Shown piece by piece: positions 1 through 6,274 of a DNA stretch of 9,890 nucleotides. Under the pieces are notes generated by a model. The model saw only the letters and a program-made list of their open reading frames with translations, was not told where the DNA came from and ran no database searches. A program made the position numbers and the translations under genes. This DNA comes from Clostridia bacterium. GTDB lineage: Bacteria > Bacillota > Clostridia > Christensenellales > UBA1242. Where the stretch lies: contig JAFQUU010000002.1 of NCBI GenBank assembly GCA_017408305.1, positions 1-9,890 on the forward strand. The letters run 5' to 3'. Numbering within the stretch: the stretch's first letter is position 1; every line of letters starts with the position of its first letter.

Positions 1-655
1 CGCCAGTTGCAAGCATTTTTTGATAAGACTCTATGTCAACAATATCGCCATTGCCAATAACGGGAATTTTTACTGCTTGTTTGACAGCGCGAATAATATC
101 ATAATTTACTGTGCCACTGTACATATCTTCTTTTGTTCTGCCATGAATTGTTATTGCAGACACTCCAACGCTTTCAAGTTTTTTGGCTAGGTCAACTGCC
201 ACAAATTTGTTTTTAAAGAATCCAGCCCTAAGTTTTACGGTTACTGGTTTATCTGTGGCCTCTACGCATGCTTTTGCGACGCTGACTGCTTTTTCAAGGT
301 CTAAAAGTAAACAACTTCCATCACCATTTTTGACAACTTTTGGTGCTGGACAGCCCATGTTGATGTCAATAATGTCAAATTTTTGAATTTCAGGAAGAGT
401 GCAGGCTTTTGCCATAACTTTAGGGTCGCTTCCAAAAAGTTGCACAGCACAAGGGGTCTCGTTTGGCAAAGTGAAGAGCATTTTTTTGTAAACATCTCTC
501 TTTTTGCTCATCACAAGGCCTTTTGCACTTACCATTTCTGTGTAAGAAAAGCCTGCACCAAATTCACGGGCAAGACTTCTAAAAGCAAAATCTGTTACTC
601 CTGCCATTGGTGCAAGGAAAATATTAGAATGGATTTTAACATTTTTAATTTTCAT
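1..655 (-). CDS. dusB: tRNA-dihydrouridine synthase, DusB-like (3' part outside window)
   Basis: The frame is open from an ATG at 655 to the window edge and gives the first 218 residues; the C-terminal part lies outside. The family reduces specific uridines in the tRNA D-loop to dihydrouridine with FMN and NADPH. Seen: the N-terminal flavin-barrel start with LAPMAGVTD (residues 14-22), the signature NMGCPAPKVVKNGDG (99-113) with the presumed catalytic Cys102, VTVKLRAGF (138-146), and HGRTKEDMYSG (171-181), which belongs to the FMN/tRNA-binding barrel. The start fits the family N-terminus. No ribosome binding site precedes it, and the predicted transcription start falls on the ATG. It is divergent from the flippase gene. 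Family membership is nearly certain; DusB rather than another Dus paralogue is inferred from motif similarity. Confidence 0.95.
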   Translation of the reverse strand, partial: MKIKNVKIHSNIFLAPMAGVTDFAFRSLAREFGAGFSYTEMVSAKGLVMSKKRDVYKKMLFTLPNETPCAVQLFGSDPKVMAKACTLPEIQKFDIIDINMGCPAPKVVKNGDGSCLLLDLEKAVSVAKACVEATDKPVTVKLRAGFFKNKFVAVDLAKKLESVGVSAITIHGRTKEDMYSGTVNYDIIRAVKQAVKIPVIGNGDIVDIESYQKMLATG

Positions 656-661
656 AACTAA

Positions 662-691
662 ATTATAAAGGATTGGTCAGTTGGTTGTCAA
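662..691 (-). promoter_or_regulatory. Sigma-A type promoter of dusB
   Basis: On the minus strand there is a perfect TTGACA (-35, 691-686), an 18-base spacer, and a perfect TATAAT (-10, 667-662). Standard spacing puts +1 at about 655, the A of the dusB ATG, so the mRNA would have no leader. The promoter call rests on two consensus hexamers; the exact start site is inferred. Confidence 0.8.
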
Positions 692-700
692 TATGCATAG

Positions 701-706
701 TATAAT
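701..706 (+). promoter_or_regulatory. Candidate -10 box for the flippase-HU unit
   Basis: A perfect TATAAT lies 28 bases before the flippase ATG in the gap shared with the divergent dusB promoter. No good -35 was found at 16-18 bases; TTGGTT at 681 is only 14 bases away. It is the best candidate in the gap but is incomplete. Confidence 0.4.
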
Positions 707-733
707 TTTCAAGTTTTTTCTCACACTAGGGTT

Positions 734-2251
734 ATGAAAAACACGCTTTTTCAAGGCAGTTTAATCCTTATGGGTGCAGGGTTTCTGGGCAAACTTCTAG
801 GGGCCTTTTATCGAATTCCTCTTTCAAACATCTTAGGTCCTGAGGGCATAGGCATCTATCAAATGGTTTTTTCTGTTTTTTCTTTGGCACTTATTATTTC
901 TTGTGGTGGCGTGTCAACCACAGTTTCGCACAAGGTGGCAAAAATAAGGGCAAGTGGAAGTGGCAGTGAAAAACAGGTGTTTTTAAAAGGACTTTTATAT
1001 TCCTTCTTCGTAAGTTTGTTTTTTGCAAACGTTTTTGTGCTTTTGGGCGAAAAAATATCTTTGTTGCAAGGAAGTGCAGAAGGTGCCACGGCCTATATAA
1101 TAGCAGGTGTTGCTCTAATTTTTTCAAGCGTACTTTCAAGTTTTAGGGGGCTTTATCAAGGCCATCAAAATATGCTTCCAACTGCAGTTTCTCAAATCAT
1201 AGAGCAGACTTTTAAACTGGTTTTTGGGCTTATATTTTCCTTCATTTTTGTAAAGCAAAGCCTTGCACTTGGTGTTATGGGTGCGTTTTTAGGAATCACG
1301 CTTGCAGAAATTATCAGTTTTGTTTATCTTATGTTAAAAACAAGAAAGTTTAAGTTTTCTAGGGAAGGAAACACAAAAGAGGAGTTTTTTAAAACCAATT
1401 TTGTTATTACAAGCACGGCACTTGTTTTGCCACTTGTAATAGTTTTTGACAGTTTTGTTGTTGTAAATATACTAAGTGGATTTTTGCCTGCACCAGAGGC
1501 AACGGCATTATTTGGTCTTCAAAGTGGCATAGTGTCTAGCATAATAAATTTTCCTGTTGTTGCAAGTGTGGCAGTTTCATTGGCACTACTTCCGATGCTT
1601 TCCTATCATTTGGAGTCTTCAAATAAAACGCTTGCAAAAGATGCAATACAAAAAATGTGTTTGGTTTGTTTTGCAATATTAATTCCTTGTGTCCTCATAT
1701 TGGCGTTTTTTGCAAAAGATATCCTACTTTTTTTGTATCCCTCTTTAAGTGCAGAATACTTAAATGTTGCAAGTATTCTTCTTCAAATATCATCGCCTCA
1801 AATTGTTTTTATTGCAATTACACAAATTATGACAAGCGTTCTTCAAAGTCTAAACAAACCTCATCTTGTAACATTTACACTTCTTTTTGCAGGACTAGCA
1901 AAAGCAATACTTGTTTTTGTGTTGGTTTCAAAAGAAAGTATTGGCATTTTTGGAATGGCAATCAGCACCCTTGTTTTTTATGGGATAAGTGCTGGGGTGC
2001 TTGTTTTGTGCGTGCAAAAACACCTGCCATTTTTTCTTGAAAAAAAAGTGTTGTTTTTGGGTGGGGCAATGTGCCTTGCCCTTGCCACTTTGTTTTTTGG
2101 AGTAAACTTCTTTTTTGAAGGGCTTTTTGCAAAAATAATTTTTGCTGGGCTTGGGTTTTTACTTGTTTATGTTTTGCCACTTTATTTATCAAACTTTTTT
2201 GGAATAAGAAATTTTTTGGTGGGGAAACTTAAGGCAAGGGGAACAAAATGA
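734..2251 (+). CDS. MVF/MOP-superfamily flippase (SpoVB/MurJ-like polysaccharide or lipid II exporter)
   Basis: This is a 505-residue polytopic membrane protein with about 12-14 hydrophobic segments from end to end, the size usual for SpoVB/YtgP-type flippases of the MOP superfamily. Such proteins move undecaprenyl-linked cell-wall or polysaccharide precursors across the cytoplasmic membrane; some are sporulation-specific (SpoVB) and one in Bacillus (YtgP) serves as a MurJ. Seen: the N-terminal family pattern LLGAFYRIPL (21-30), then GPEGIGIYQMVFSVFS (35-50), and GGVSTTVSHKVAK (58-70). The start agrees with the family N-terminus, although the upstream AGGG at 728-731 is a weak and close ribosome binding site. 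The gene overlaps the HU gene by ATGA, so translation is probably coupled. A SpoVB/YabM gene close to an HU gene is a known arrangement in Clostridia, usually with a MazG-type gene between them, absent here. The exact substrate cannot be told. Confidence 0.85.
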   Translation: MKNTLFQGSLILMGAGFLGKLLGAFYRIPLSNILGPEGIGIYQMVFSVFSLALIISCGGVSTTVSHKVAKIRASGSGSEKQVFLKGLLYSFFVSLFFANVFVLLGEKISLLQGSAEGATAYIIAGVALIFSSVLSSFRGLYQGHQNMLPTAVSQIIEQTFKLVFGLIFSFIFVKQSLALGVMGAFLGITLAEIISFVYLMLKTRKFKFSREGNTKEEFFKTNFVITSTALVLPLVIVFDSFVVVNILSGFLPAPEATALFGLQSGIVSSIINFPVVASVAVSLALLPMLSYHLESSNKTLAKDAIQKMCLVCFAILIPCVLILAFFAKDILLFLYPSLSAEYLNVASILLQISSPQIVFIAITQIMTSVLQSLNKPHLVTFTLLFAGLAKAILVFVLVSKESIGIFGMAISTLVFYGISAGVLVLCVQKHLPFFLEKKVLFLGGAMCLALATLFFGVNFFFEGLFAKIIFAGLGFLLVYVLPLYLSNFFGIRNFLVGKLKARGTK

Positions 2252-2517
2252 ACAAAAAAACAGTTATATCAAAAATTTCTGCAAGAACGGGTGTTCATAA
2301 AAGTGTAATTGACCTTGTTTTTAAAGGACTTTATGAAACACTTTTAACCGAACTTCAAAAAGGTGAAGAAATCAATTTTGCTGGTTTTGGCAGGTTTTAT
2401 ACTGCTGAAAGGCAAGAAAGAAAATACATTAGTTTTCAAACTGGTGAAACAATGATGGCACCACCACATCTTGTGCCAAAAATAAAGTTTTCAAAAAATT
2501 TTGTTGATAAATTTTAA
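2248..2517 (+). CDS. HU/IHF-family DNA-binding protein, divergent beta-arm
   Basis: At 89 residues it has the normal HU length. Seen: the N-terminal helical part beginning MNKKTVISKISARTG, the AGFGRFYTAER turn (45-55, matching the family GFGTF..RER), and FQTGE (63-67) at the tip of the DNA-binding arm. HU proteins dimerise and bend or compact DNA. The family tip reads RNPQTG, with the proline that wedges between base pairs at position 63; here the same place is Phe63, preceded by Ser instead of Asn. The fold is clear but the DNA-bending mode may differ. The start overlaps the flippase stop by 4 bases and has its own AAGGGGA ribosome binding site (2236-2242). A terminator follows directly, so the flippase and HU form one unit. 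It may be a specialised paralogue and not the main HU of the cell. Confidence 0.9.
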   Translation: MNKKTVISKISARTGVHKSVIDLVFKGLYETLLTELQKGEEINFAGFGRFYTAERQERKYISFQTGETMMAPPHLVPKIKFSKNFVDKF

Positions 2518-2533
2518 AAAAAATCAAATTTTT

Positions 2534-2563
2534 AATGCTTTTACCTTAAAAGCATTTTTTTTT
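2534..2563 (+). terminator. Rho-independent terminator after the HU gene
   Basis: The arms AATGCTTTT (2534-2542) and AAAAGCATT (2548-2556) pair perfectly around the 5-base loop ACCTT, and a run of nine T follows (2555-2563). It ends the flippase-HU transcript 17 bases after the HU stop. Confidence 0.85.
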
Positions 2564-2565
2564 GC

Positions 2566-2599
2566 TTGACTATTTTTTATTAAATTTATACTCTATAAT
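2566..2599 (+). promoter_or_regulatory. Probable promoter region of the ftsA-like gene
   Basis: TTGACT (2566-2571) and a perfect TATAAT (2594-2599) are both present, but they are 22 bases apart, too far for a standard promoter. TATACT (2587-2592) is 15 bases from the same -35. A promoter is expected here because a strong terminator lies just upstream, but which -10 is used is uncertain. Confidence 0.45.
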
Positions 2600-2622
2600 T
2601 AGATAATATCAGGGGTTTTAGG

Positions 2623-3723
2623 ATGTTTAAGTCAGCAAAAAAAATAAGTCATGTTTTAGATGTTGGTTCTCAAAAACTTTGGCTACTGTCCGGGGCAGTT
2701 GTTTCAGGCAAACTTACTGTGCTTGCTGAAAATAAAGAAGACTATGCTGGTTTTTTAGATGGCGAGTTTTTAGAAGAAGACCGTTTAGTTGAACAAATTG
2801 GCGAAATTGTTGCAGGCCTTGAAATAAAGACAGGGCTTTCAGTTAAAAAAATAGGTGTTTCTGTGCCATCAGAGTTTTGTTACAGCATTACAAAAAAAGT
2901 TAATGTAACTTTTGCAAGGCAAAACAAACTGACCAAAGAACTTTTAGATGAAATATATGAAAGTGCAGTTGACGGGATTGAAGGGTATACGCCGATAAAT
3001 ATTGAGCCTATCGTGTCAATTCTTGATGATGGCAAAAAAGTGATTTCTGCACTTAATGCAAAAACCACAAAACTTTCTGTGCTTGTAAATGTGATTTATG
3101 CAAAAAAATCGTTTATAAAACTCTTTAATCATGCCTTTTCTCTTGCAGGGGTGGACAAGGTGAATTACATAAATTCTCAACTTGCAATTACGCAAAGTCT
3201 TTTGGGAGACTGTGCACAAAAGGTTTGTGTTGTGGATATTGGATACCTTACTTCGAGTGTGGCGTTTGCAAGGGGCAGGGGCATTGAAAATATGTACACC
3301 TTTTCTATTGGTGGAGGACAAATTGAGGTCGACCTTATGGATGCGTTTGCCCTAACGCTTCCTGAAGCCCAAAACCACAAAAAAACCATTGTTCTGTCGC
3401 TTGACACCAAAAATGCAGAGTTTTACGAAACCTCAAACCTTGGCAAAACCAGAAAAATTTTAACGCATACGGCAAACCAAGTTGTCTTTAATCGCCTTGA
3501 AGAACTTGCCTACATAATCGGCCAGTGCATAGAAAAATCTGAATCTGAAGTGGGGGCGATTTATCTTACTGGTGGTGGTATAACACAAATTCAGGGTGCA
3601 AAAGATTTCTTGGCAGAAAAACTTGGTCTCACAGTCAATATTCTTTCGCCAGACTTTTTGGGTTACAACAAACCTTACCAAAGTTCGTTTATTTCGCTGT
3701 TAATTTCGCAAATATCACAATAA
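2623..3723 (+). CDS. ftsA: FtsA-like cell-division ATPase, lacking the C-terminal membrane tail
   Basis: This is a 366-residue actin-fold protein directly upstream of ftsZ. FtsA polymerises on the membrane and tethers FtsZ filaments. Seen: phosphate-1 motif VLDVGSQKL (11-19); a middle stretch (about 83-165) at the place of the FtsA-specific 1C/SHS2 domain; phosphate-2 motif VVDIGYLTSSVAF (203-215), where the usual GTT is LTS; SIGGGQIEVDL (228-238); and the adenosine motif IYLTGGGITQIQGAKDFL (313-330). The protein ends a few residues after PYQSSFISLL, at the point where ordinary FtsA (about 420 residues) continues with a linker and an amphipathic helix. No membrane segment or amphipathic helix was seen elsewhere. 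The AGGGG site (2611-2615) lies 7 bases before the ATG. A PilM-type relative is the alternative, but position next to ftsZ favours FtsA. Confidence 0.85.
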   Translation: MFKSAKKISHVLDVGSQKLWLLSGAVVSGKLTVLAENKEDYAGFLDGEFLEEDRLVEQIGEIVAGLEIKTGLSVKKIGVSVPSEFCYSITKKVNVTFARQNKLTKELLDEIYESAVDGIEGYTPINIEPIVSILDDGKKVISALNAKTTKLSVLVNVIYAKKSFIKLFNHAFSLAGVDKVNYINSQLAITQSLLGDCAQKVCVVDIGYLTSSVAFARGRGIENMYTFSIGGGQIEVDLMDAFALTLPEAQNHKKTIVLSLDTKNAEFYETSNLGKTRKILTHTANQVVFNRLEELAYIIGQCIEKSESEVGAIYLTGGGITQIQGAKDFLAEKLGLTVNILSPDFLGYNKPYQSSFISLLISQISQ

Positions 3724-3740
3724 AATAGTGCTTTTTTTTG

Positions 3741-3770
3741 TTGCAAACAATTTTTAAGGTGTGATATAAT
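3741..3770 (+). promoter_or_regulatory. Promoter of ftsZ with extended -10
   Basis: TTGCAA (3741-3746), an 18-base spacer and a perfect TATAAT (3765-3770). The bases before the -10 read AAGGTGTGA, giving a TG extended -10 (TRTGN type). Expected +1 is about 3777, a leader of some 17 bases that is mostly ribosome binding site. The same AGGTGTG box precedes the -10 of other promoters in this window. Confidence 0.75.
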
Positions 3771-3793
3771 GTGCTTGTAGAGTAGGAGAGTTT

Positions 3794-4963
3794 ATGTATA
3801 GTAACACAAAAAATATAGGCCCTGTGGCAAACATAAAAGTTATTGGCATCGGTGGTGGTGGCAATAACGCAGTTAACCGTATGATAAGTGCAAACATCAC
3901 AAGTGCAAGTTATGTTGCAATCAACACCGATAAGCAAGACCTGTTGATGAGCAATGCAGACCAGCGCCTTCAAATTGGTGAAAAAATCACTCGTGGACTT
4001 GGTGCAGGGGCAGACCCTGACACAGGCTATAAAGCAGCAGAAGAAAGCAAGGCTTCTATCACTGAAATCTTGAAAGATACAGACCTTGTGTTTATCACTG
4101 CAGGTATGGGTGGTGGCACAGGCACAGGTGCTGCACCAGTAATTGCACAAATTGCCAAAGAAATGGGCATTTTGACAATTGCAGTTGTAACAAAACCATT
4201 TAGTTTTGAAGGCAGAAAACGCTCTGAAAATGCAGACCGTGGCCTTGAAAACCTTAAAAAACATGTTGACACTCTTGTTGTTATTCCAAACGACAAACTT
4301 TTTCAACTTGTTCCAAAAGGCACACCAATTATTGAAGCATTCCGATATGCAGATGATGTGCTTCGCCAAGGCATTCAGGGGATTTCGGACCTTATTGTTA
4401 CTCCTGGGCTTATTAACCTTGACTTTGCCGATGTTCGTTCAATCATGAAAAACAAAGGCCTTGCACACATGGGTATTGGCCATGCAAAAGGCGAAAACAA
4501 AACCATTGAGGCTGTTCGCCAAGCAGTTTCAAGCCCACTTCTTGAAACAACCATCGAAGGTGCAACAGGTGTGCTTCTTAATGTTAAAGGTGGCCTAGAC
4601 CTTCCACTTGACCAAGTTTATGAAGCAGCAGACCTTGTTAAACAAGTGGTTGACCCAACATGTAATATCATCTTTGGCAGTGGCATTGATGATGCTATGA
4701 ACGATGAAGTTGAAATTACAATCATTGCAACTGGTTTTAACACTGGCCTTCTTAATGATGAAGAAGACCTTCAAAAAGTTAAAAAAGATGTGGAGGCGTT
4801 TAACCAGTTCGACACCAAAAAAATGTTTGGTGGCGTGGCACTTGGCGCAAAACCACAAGCCCCAAAAGAAGAACCAAAGCTTGAAGAAGTGCCATCTTCA
4901 AACCACATCAAAATCAAAAACAATGATATTCCACCGTTCCTTCGCAGGCTCCGTGGCAGATAA
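3794..4963 (+). CDS. ftsZ: Cell-division GTPase FtsZ
   Basis: This 389-residue tubulin homologue forms the Z-ring at midcell. Seen in order: the nucleotide-binding start IKVIGIGGGGNNAVNRM (14-30), AINTDKQDL (42-50), the tubulin signature GGGTGTGAAP (106-115), the T7-loop NLDFADVRSIM (208-218) that completes the GTPase site of the next subunit, the C-terminal globular domain to about residue 318, an acidic and lysine-rich linker (about 320-375), and the conserved tail DIPPFLRRLRGR (378-389) that binds FtsA, SepF and other partners. All key motifs are intact. The site AGGAG (3784-3788) is 5 bases before the ATG. It has its own promoter in the 70-base gap after the ftsA-like gene and its own terminator. 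Arginine codons are mostly CGN (11 of 14), as expected for a highly expressed gene. Confidence 0.98.
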   Translation: MYSNTKNIGPVANIKVIGIGGGGNNAVNRMISANITSASYVAINTDKQDLLMSNADQRLQIGEKITRGLGAGADPDTGYKAAEESKASITEILKDTDLVFITAGMGGGTGTGAAPVIAQIAKEMGILTIAVVTKPFSFEGRKRSENADRGLENLKKHVDTLVVIPNDKLFQLVPKGTPIIEAFRYADDVLRQGIQGISDLIVTPGLINLDFADVRSIMKNKGLAHMGIGHAKGENKTIEAVRQAVSSPLLETTIEGATGVLLNVKGGLDLPLDQVYEAADLVKQVVDPTCNIIFGSGIDDAMNDEVEITIIATGFNTGLLNDEEDLQKVKKDVEAFNQFDTKKMFGGVALGAKPQAPKEEPKLEEVPSSNHIKIKNNDIPPFLRRLRGR

Positions 4964-4970
4964 AATACAT

Positions 4971-5001
4971 AAAAAAATCCCTCGTAAATGCGAGGATTTT
5001 T
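4971..5001 (+). terminator. Rho-independent terminator of ftsZ
   Basis: The arm AAATCCCTCG pairs with CGAGGATTT around loop TAAATG, with one bulged C, and a T run follows (4997-5001). Its left half is nearly identical to the terminator at 5754-5784. Confidence 0.85.
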
Positions 5002-5002
5002 A

Positions 5003-5032
5003 TTGACTTAATAAGCCGTTTTGAGATAAAAT
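5003..5032 (+). promoter_or_regulatory. Promoter of the 233-residue orphan gene
   Basis: TTGACT (5003-5008) begins one base past the ftsZ terminator's T run. Possible -10 boxes are GATAAA (5025-5030, spacer 16, with a TGA extension) or TAAAAT (5027-5032, spacer 18). Either gives a short leader with the AGGAG site at 5040-5044. Confidence 0.65.
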
Positions 5033-5051
5033 CAATTAAAGGAGAGAGTAA

Positions 5052-5753
5052 ATGAAACTAACTCAAGAAGATATTGAAAAATTTAAATACTATGCAGACA
5101 ATAAAATTAGGTTAAAACTTGCAGGGCAAAATTATATCGGTCAGACTTTTGAAACTGAAGGTTTTATTATTTATGACCACAACAATCCTGATGCCAAAAG
5201 GCTTGAAGCATATTCTCTAGCAATATTTCAAGGGCGCTATCTTGATTCTTCTTTCTTTCCTGGGGCAAAGAAGGATTATGTTTTGTTTTTCACAGAACCT
5301 GCTAAAAATTTGAAAGAATGTCTGTATATTGAAAGCATTCATACAGCAATAGATTCTAAACTTGTTTTCACTAATCCCGACTTTTCTGATATTATCAGTA
5401 GATCTATAGAAGAAAACCAAGAGGCATATAAAGAAGGTCAAAATCTTAATGATGCTTCTAGAGAACTTTTACAGTATGTTGGTGAAGCGGTTGCAGAAAG
5501 GAATCTGAATTTTGATTTCCATCTTCAAAGAACTATAATTGCTGTAAGATGTACAGATAACTGCCAAGGCAAGAAAGTAACTGTTACAGATTGTTTTAAT
5601 CCTGGTAGTAATATATTGACAGGTCCTCGCAGAAAGATGGTCTTAGCATATAGTACTAGGCCCAAAGACATATTGGGAGATGCTACGGCAGGAATGAATT
5701 TGTCTATATATGAAAAAAATGCCAAACAAGAGCAAGAAATGGAGCGTAAATAA
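5052..5753 (+). CDS. Hypothetical protein, 233 residues, family not recognised
   Basis: I do not recognise this protein. It has no signal peptide or membrane segment and looks soluble and cytoplasmic. The N-terminal half is mixed, with aromatic-rich patches such as GQNYIGQTFETEGFIIYDH (25-43) and KKDYVLFFTEP (73-83). An acidic helical stretch follows (about 114-150). The C-terminal half has three cysteines in CTDNC...DC (167, 171, 181); the CxxxC spacing might bind metal, but that is speculation. The tail from about 221 is charged. It has its own promoter, an AGGAG site 7 bases before the ATG, and its own terminator, so it is a one-gene unit. Arginine codons are mostly AGA/AGG (9 of 12), opposite to ftsZ next door; this may mean low expression or foreign origin. 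The open frame is surely a gene; the function is unknown. Confidence 0.8.
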   Translation: MKLTQEDIEKFKYYADNKIRLKLAGQNYIGQTFETEGFIIYDHNNPDAKRLEAYSLAIFQGRYLDSSFFPGAKKDYVLFFTEPAKNLKECLYIESIHTAIDSKLVFTNPDFSDIISRSIEENQEAYKEGQNLNDASRELLQYVGEAVAERNLNFDFHLQRTIIAVRCTDNCQGKKVTVTDCFNPGSNILTGPRRKMVLAYSTRPKDILGDATAGMNLSIYEKNAKQEQEMERK

Positions 5754-5784
5754 AAAATCCCTCGCAAGTTTTGCGAGGGATTTT
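5754..5784. terminator. Bidirectional terminator between convergent genes
   Basis: A perfect 14-bp stem, AAAATCCCTCGCAA against TTGCGAGGGATTTT, closes a 3-base loop. T tracts follow on both strands (TTTT on plus; the A run at 5752-5757 gives Ts on minus). It lies directly at the stop of the orphan gene and 5 bases from the stop of the convergent 57-residue gene, so it should serve both. Confidence 0.9.
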
Positions 5785-5789
5785 ATCGT

Positions 5790-5963
5790 TTATAACGATT
5801 GGTCAAACGATGCAACCAAGGCAACTGTTGAACCAATGACAATGGCAAGTGTGCCAAATTCAAGCATGTAGTTCCAGTCTCCTGTATCATATGTTTGCCT
5901 AGCCCCAATCATAGCCCAAGGCAACGCACAGCCAACGCCATAAATTATAGGTTTGAGTTTCAA
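5790..5963 (-). CDS. Small membrane hairpin protein, 57 residues, TTG start
   Basis: This is a 57-residue protein of two hydrophobic segments (about 5-22 and 36-52) joined by a short loop holding TYDTGDWNYM (24-33). The start is taken as TTG at 5963 because a strong GGAGG-type site (AGGGAGG, 5975-5969) sits 5 bases before it; the result then lines up with the start of its neighbour. A longer reading from TTG at 5993 would place that site inside the gene. It resembles the 55-residue protein upstream: IIYG(V/I)G near the start, T(G/N)DWN.M in the loop, then FG. It is the second gene of a two-gene unit, 16 bases after the first, and ends at the bidirectional terminator. Function unknown; no family recognised. 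Confidence 0.75.
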   Translation of the reverse strand: MKLKPIIYGVGCALPWAMIGARQTYDTGDWNYMLEFGTLAIVIGSTVALVASFDQSL

Positions 5964-5979
5964 TTTTTCCTCCCTTTCT

Positions 5980-6147
5980 TTATTCTTTTTCAAGCATTGT
6001 GCCTAACAATGTTGTTGCAGCACCCGCAAATATACTAATGCCACCAAAGTTTGTCATATGGTTCCAATCATTTGTTGCATAAGAATATATAACCCCAGCA
6101 CCTAATACCATTACGCATGAGCCGATTCCATATATTATCGCTTGCAT
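5980..6147 (-). CDS. Small membrane hairpin protein, 55 residues
   Basis: The frame runs from ATG at 6147 to TAA at 5980 (55 residues). Seen: a hydrophobic segment with IIYGIGSCVMVLGAGVIY (4-21), a loop YATNDWNHMTNFG (23-35), a second hydrophobic segment (36-50), and a charged end EKE. A strong AGGAGG (6160-6155) lies 7 bases before the ATG. It is the first gene of the unit with the 57-residue paralogue and is preceded by a promoter. The similarity of the two neighbours supports both as real genes arising by duplication. The loop motif also recurs in the 161-residue protein at 7504-7989. Role unknown; small hairpin proteins can be toxins, membrane regulators or immunity proteins, and nothing here decides between them. 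Confidence 0.8.
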   Translation of the reverse strand: MQAIIYGIGSCVMVLGAGVIYSYATNDWNHMTNFGGISIFAGAATTLLGTMLEKE

Positions 6148-6171
6148 TTTTGTCCCTCCTTTTTAATGTTA

Positions 6172-6198
6172 TTTACCTTAACACACCTATTAGGTAAA
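6172..6198. repeat. Inverted repeat over the small hairpin-pair promoter (operator candidate)
   Basis: The arms TTTACCT (6172-6178) and AGGTAAA (6192-6198) are perfectly complementary with 13 bases between. They cover the -10 and the -35 edge of the minus-strand promoter, so a dimeric regulator bound here would block RNA polymerase. Further AGGT units lie inside and just upstream. No binding protein is identified. Confidence 0.5.
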
Positions 6199-6203
6199 GT
6201 CAA
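6175..6203 (-). promoter_or_regulatory. Promoter of the small hairpin-protein pair
   Basis: On the minus strand: TTGACT (6203-6198), a 17-base spacer ending TAGGTGTGT, and a weak -10 TAAGGT (6180-6175). The expected +1 is about 6168, followed by the AGGAGG site. The -35 flank AGGTATTGAC is identical to that of the promoter at 8028-8056. The weak -10 suggests activation or low basal use. Confidence 0.6.
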
Positions 6204-6238
6204 TACCTTATTTTTTTGAAGTTTTTTAATTTTTGCTA

Positions 6239-6267
6239 TTGACAAATATAATCAATTATGCTATATA
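6239..6267 (+). promoter_or_regulatory. Promoter of the phosphatase-like operon
   Basis: A perfect TTGACA (6239-6244), a 17-base spacer, and TATATA (6262-6267) preceded by TGC (extended -10). Expected +1 is about 6274. It is divergent from the hairpin-pair promoter, with 35 bases between the two -35 boxes. Confidence 0.75.
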
Positions 6268-6274
6268 TAGCATA
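6257..6274. promoter_or_regulatory. 18-bp perfect palindrome over -10 and +1 (operator candidate)
   Basis: TATGCTATATATAGCATA reads the same on both strands. It covers the -10 box and ends at the predicted +1 of the phosphatase-like operon, a classic position for a repressor site. AT-rich alternation makes some symmetry easy, but the GC half-site (TATGC/GCATA) argues for a real site. Confidence 0.55.

Noticed and set aside
383..661. Plus-strand open frame of 92 codons
   Set aside because: It lies fully inside dusB on the opposite strand, has no ribosome binding site and its product is of unnatural composition; dusB motifs are unambiguous.
3716..3739. Possible terminator after the ftsA-like gene (CACAAT/ATAGTG then eight T)
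   Set aside because: The stem has only five pairs with a mismatch and overlaps the stop codon; too weak to call, though some attenuation is possible.
3689..4369. Minus-strand open frame of 226 codons
   Set aside because: It is antisense to ftsZ, extremely rich in Cys, Phe and His codons, and has no promoter or ribosome binding site; it mirrors the codon bias of ftsZ.
5964..5993. TTG at 5993 as start of the 57-residue protein
   Set aside because: It would put the strong AGGGAGG site inside the coding region and has no such site of its own; the TTG at 5963 aligns with the paralogue.
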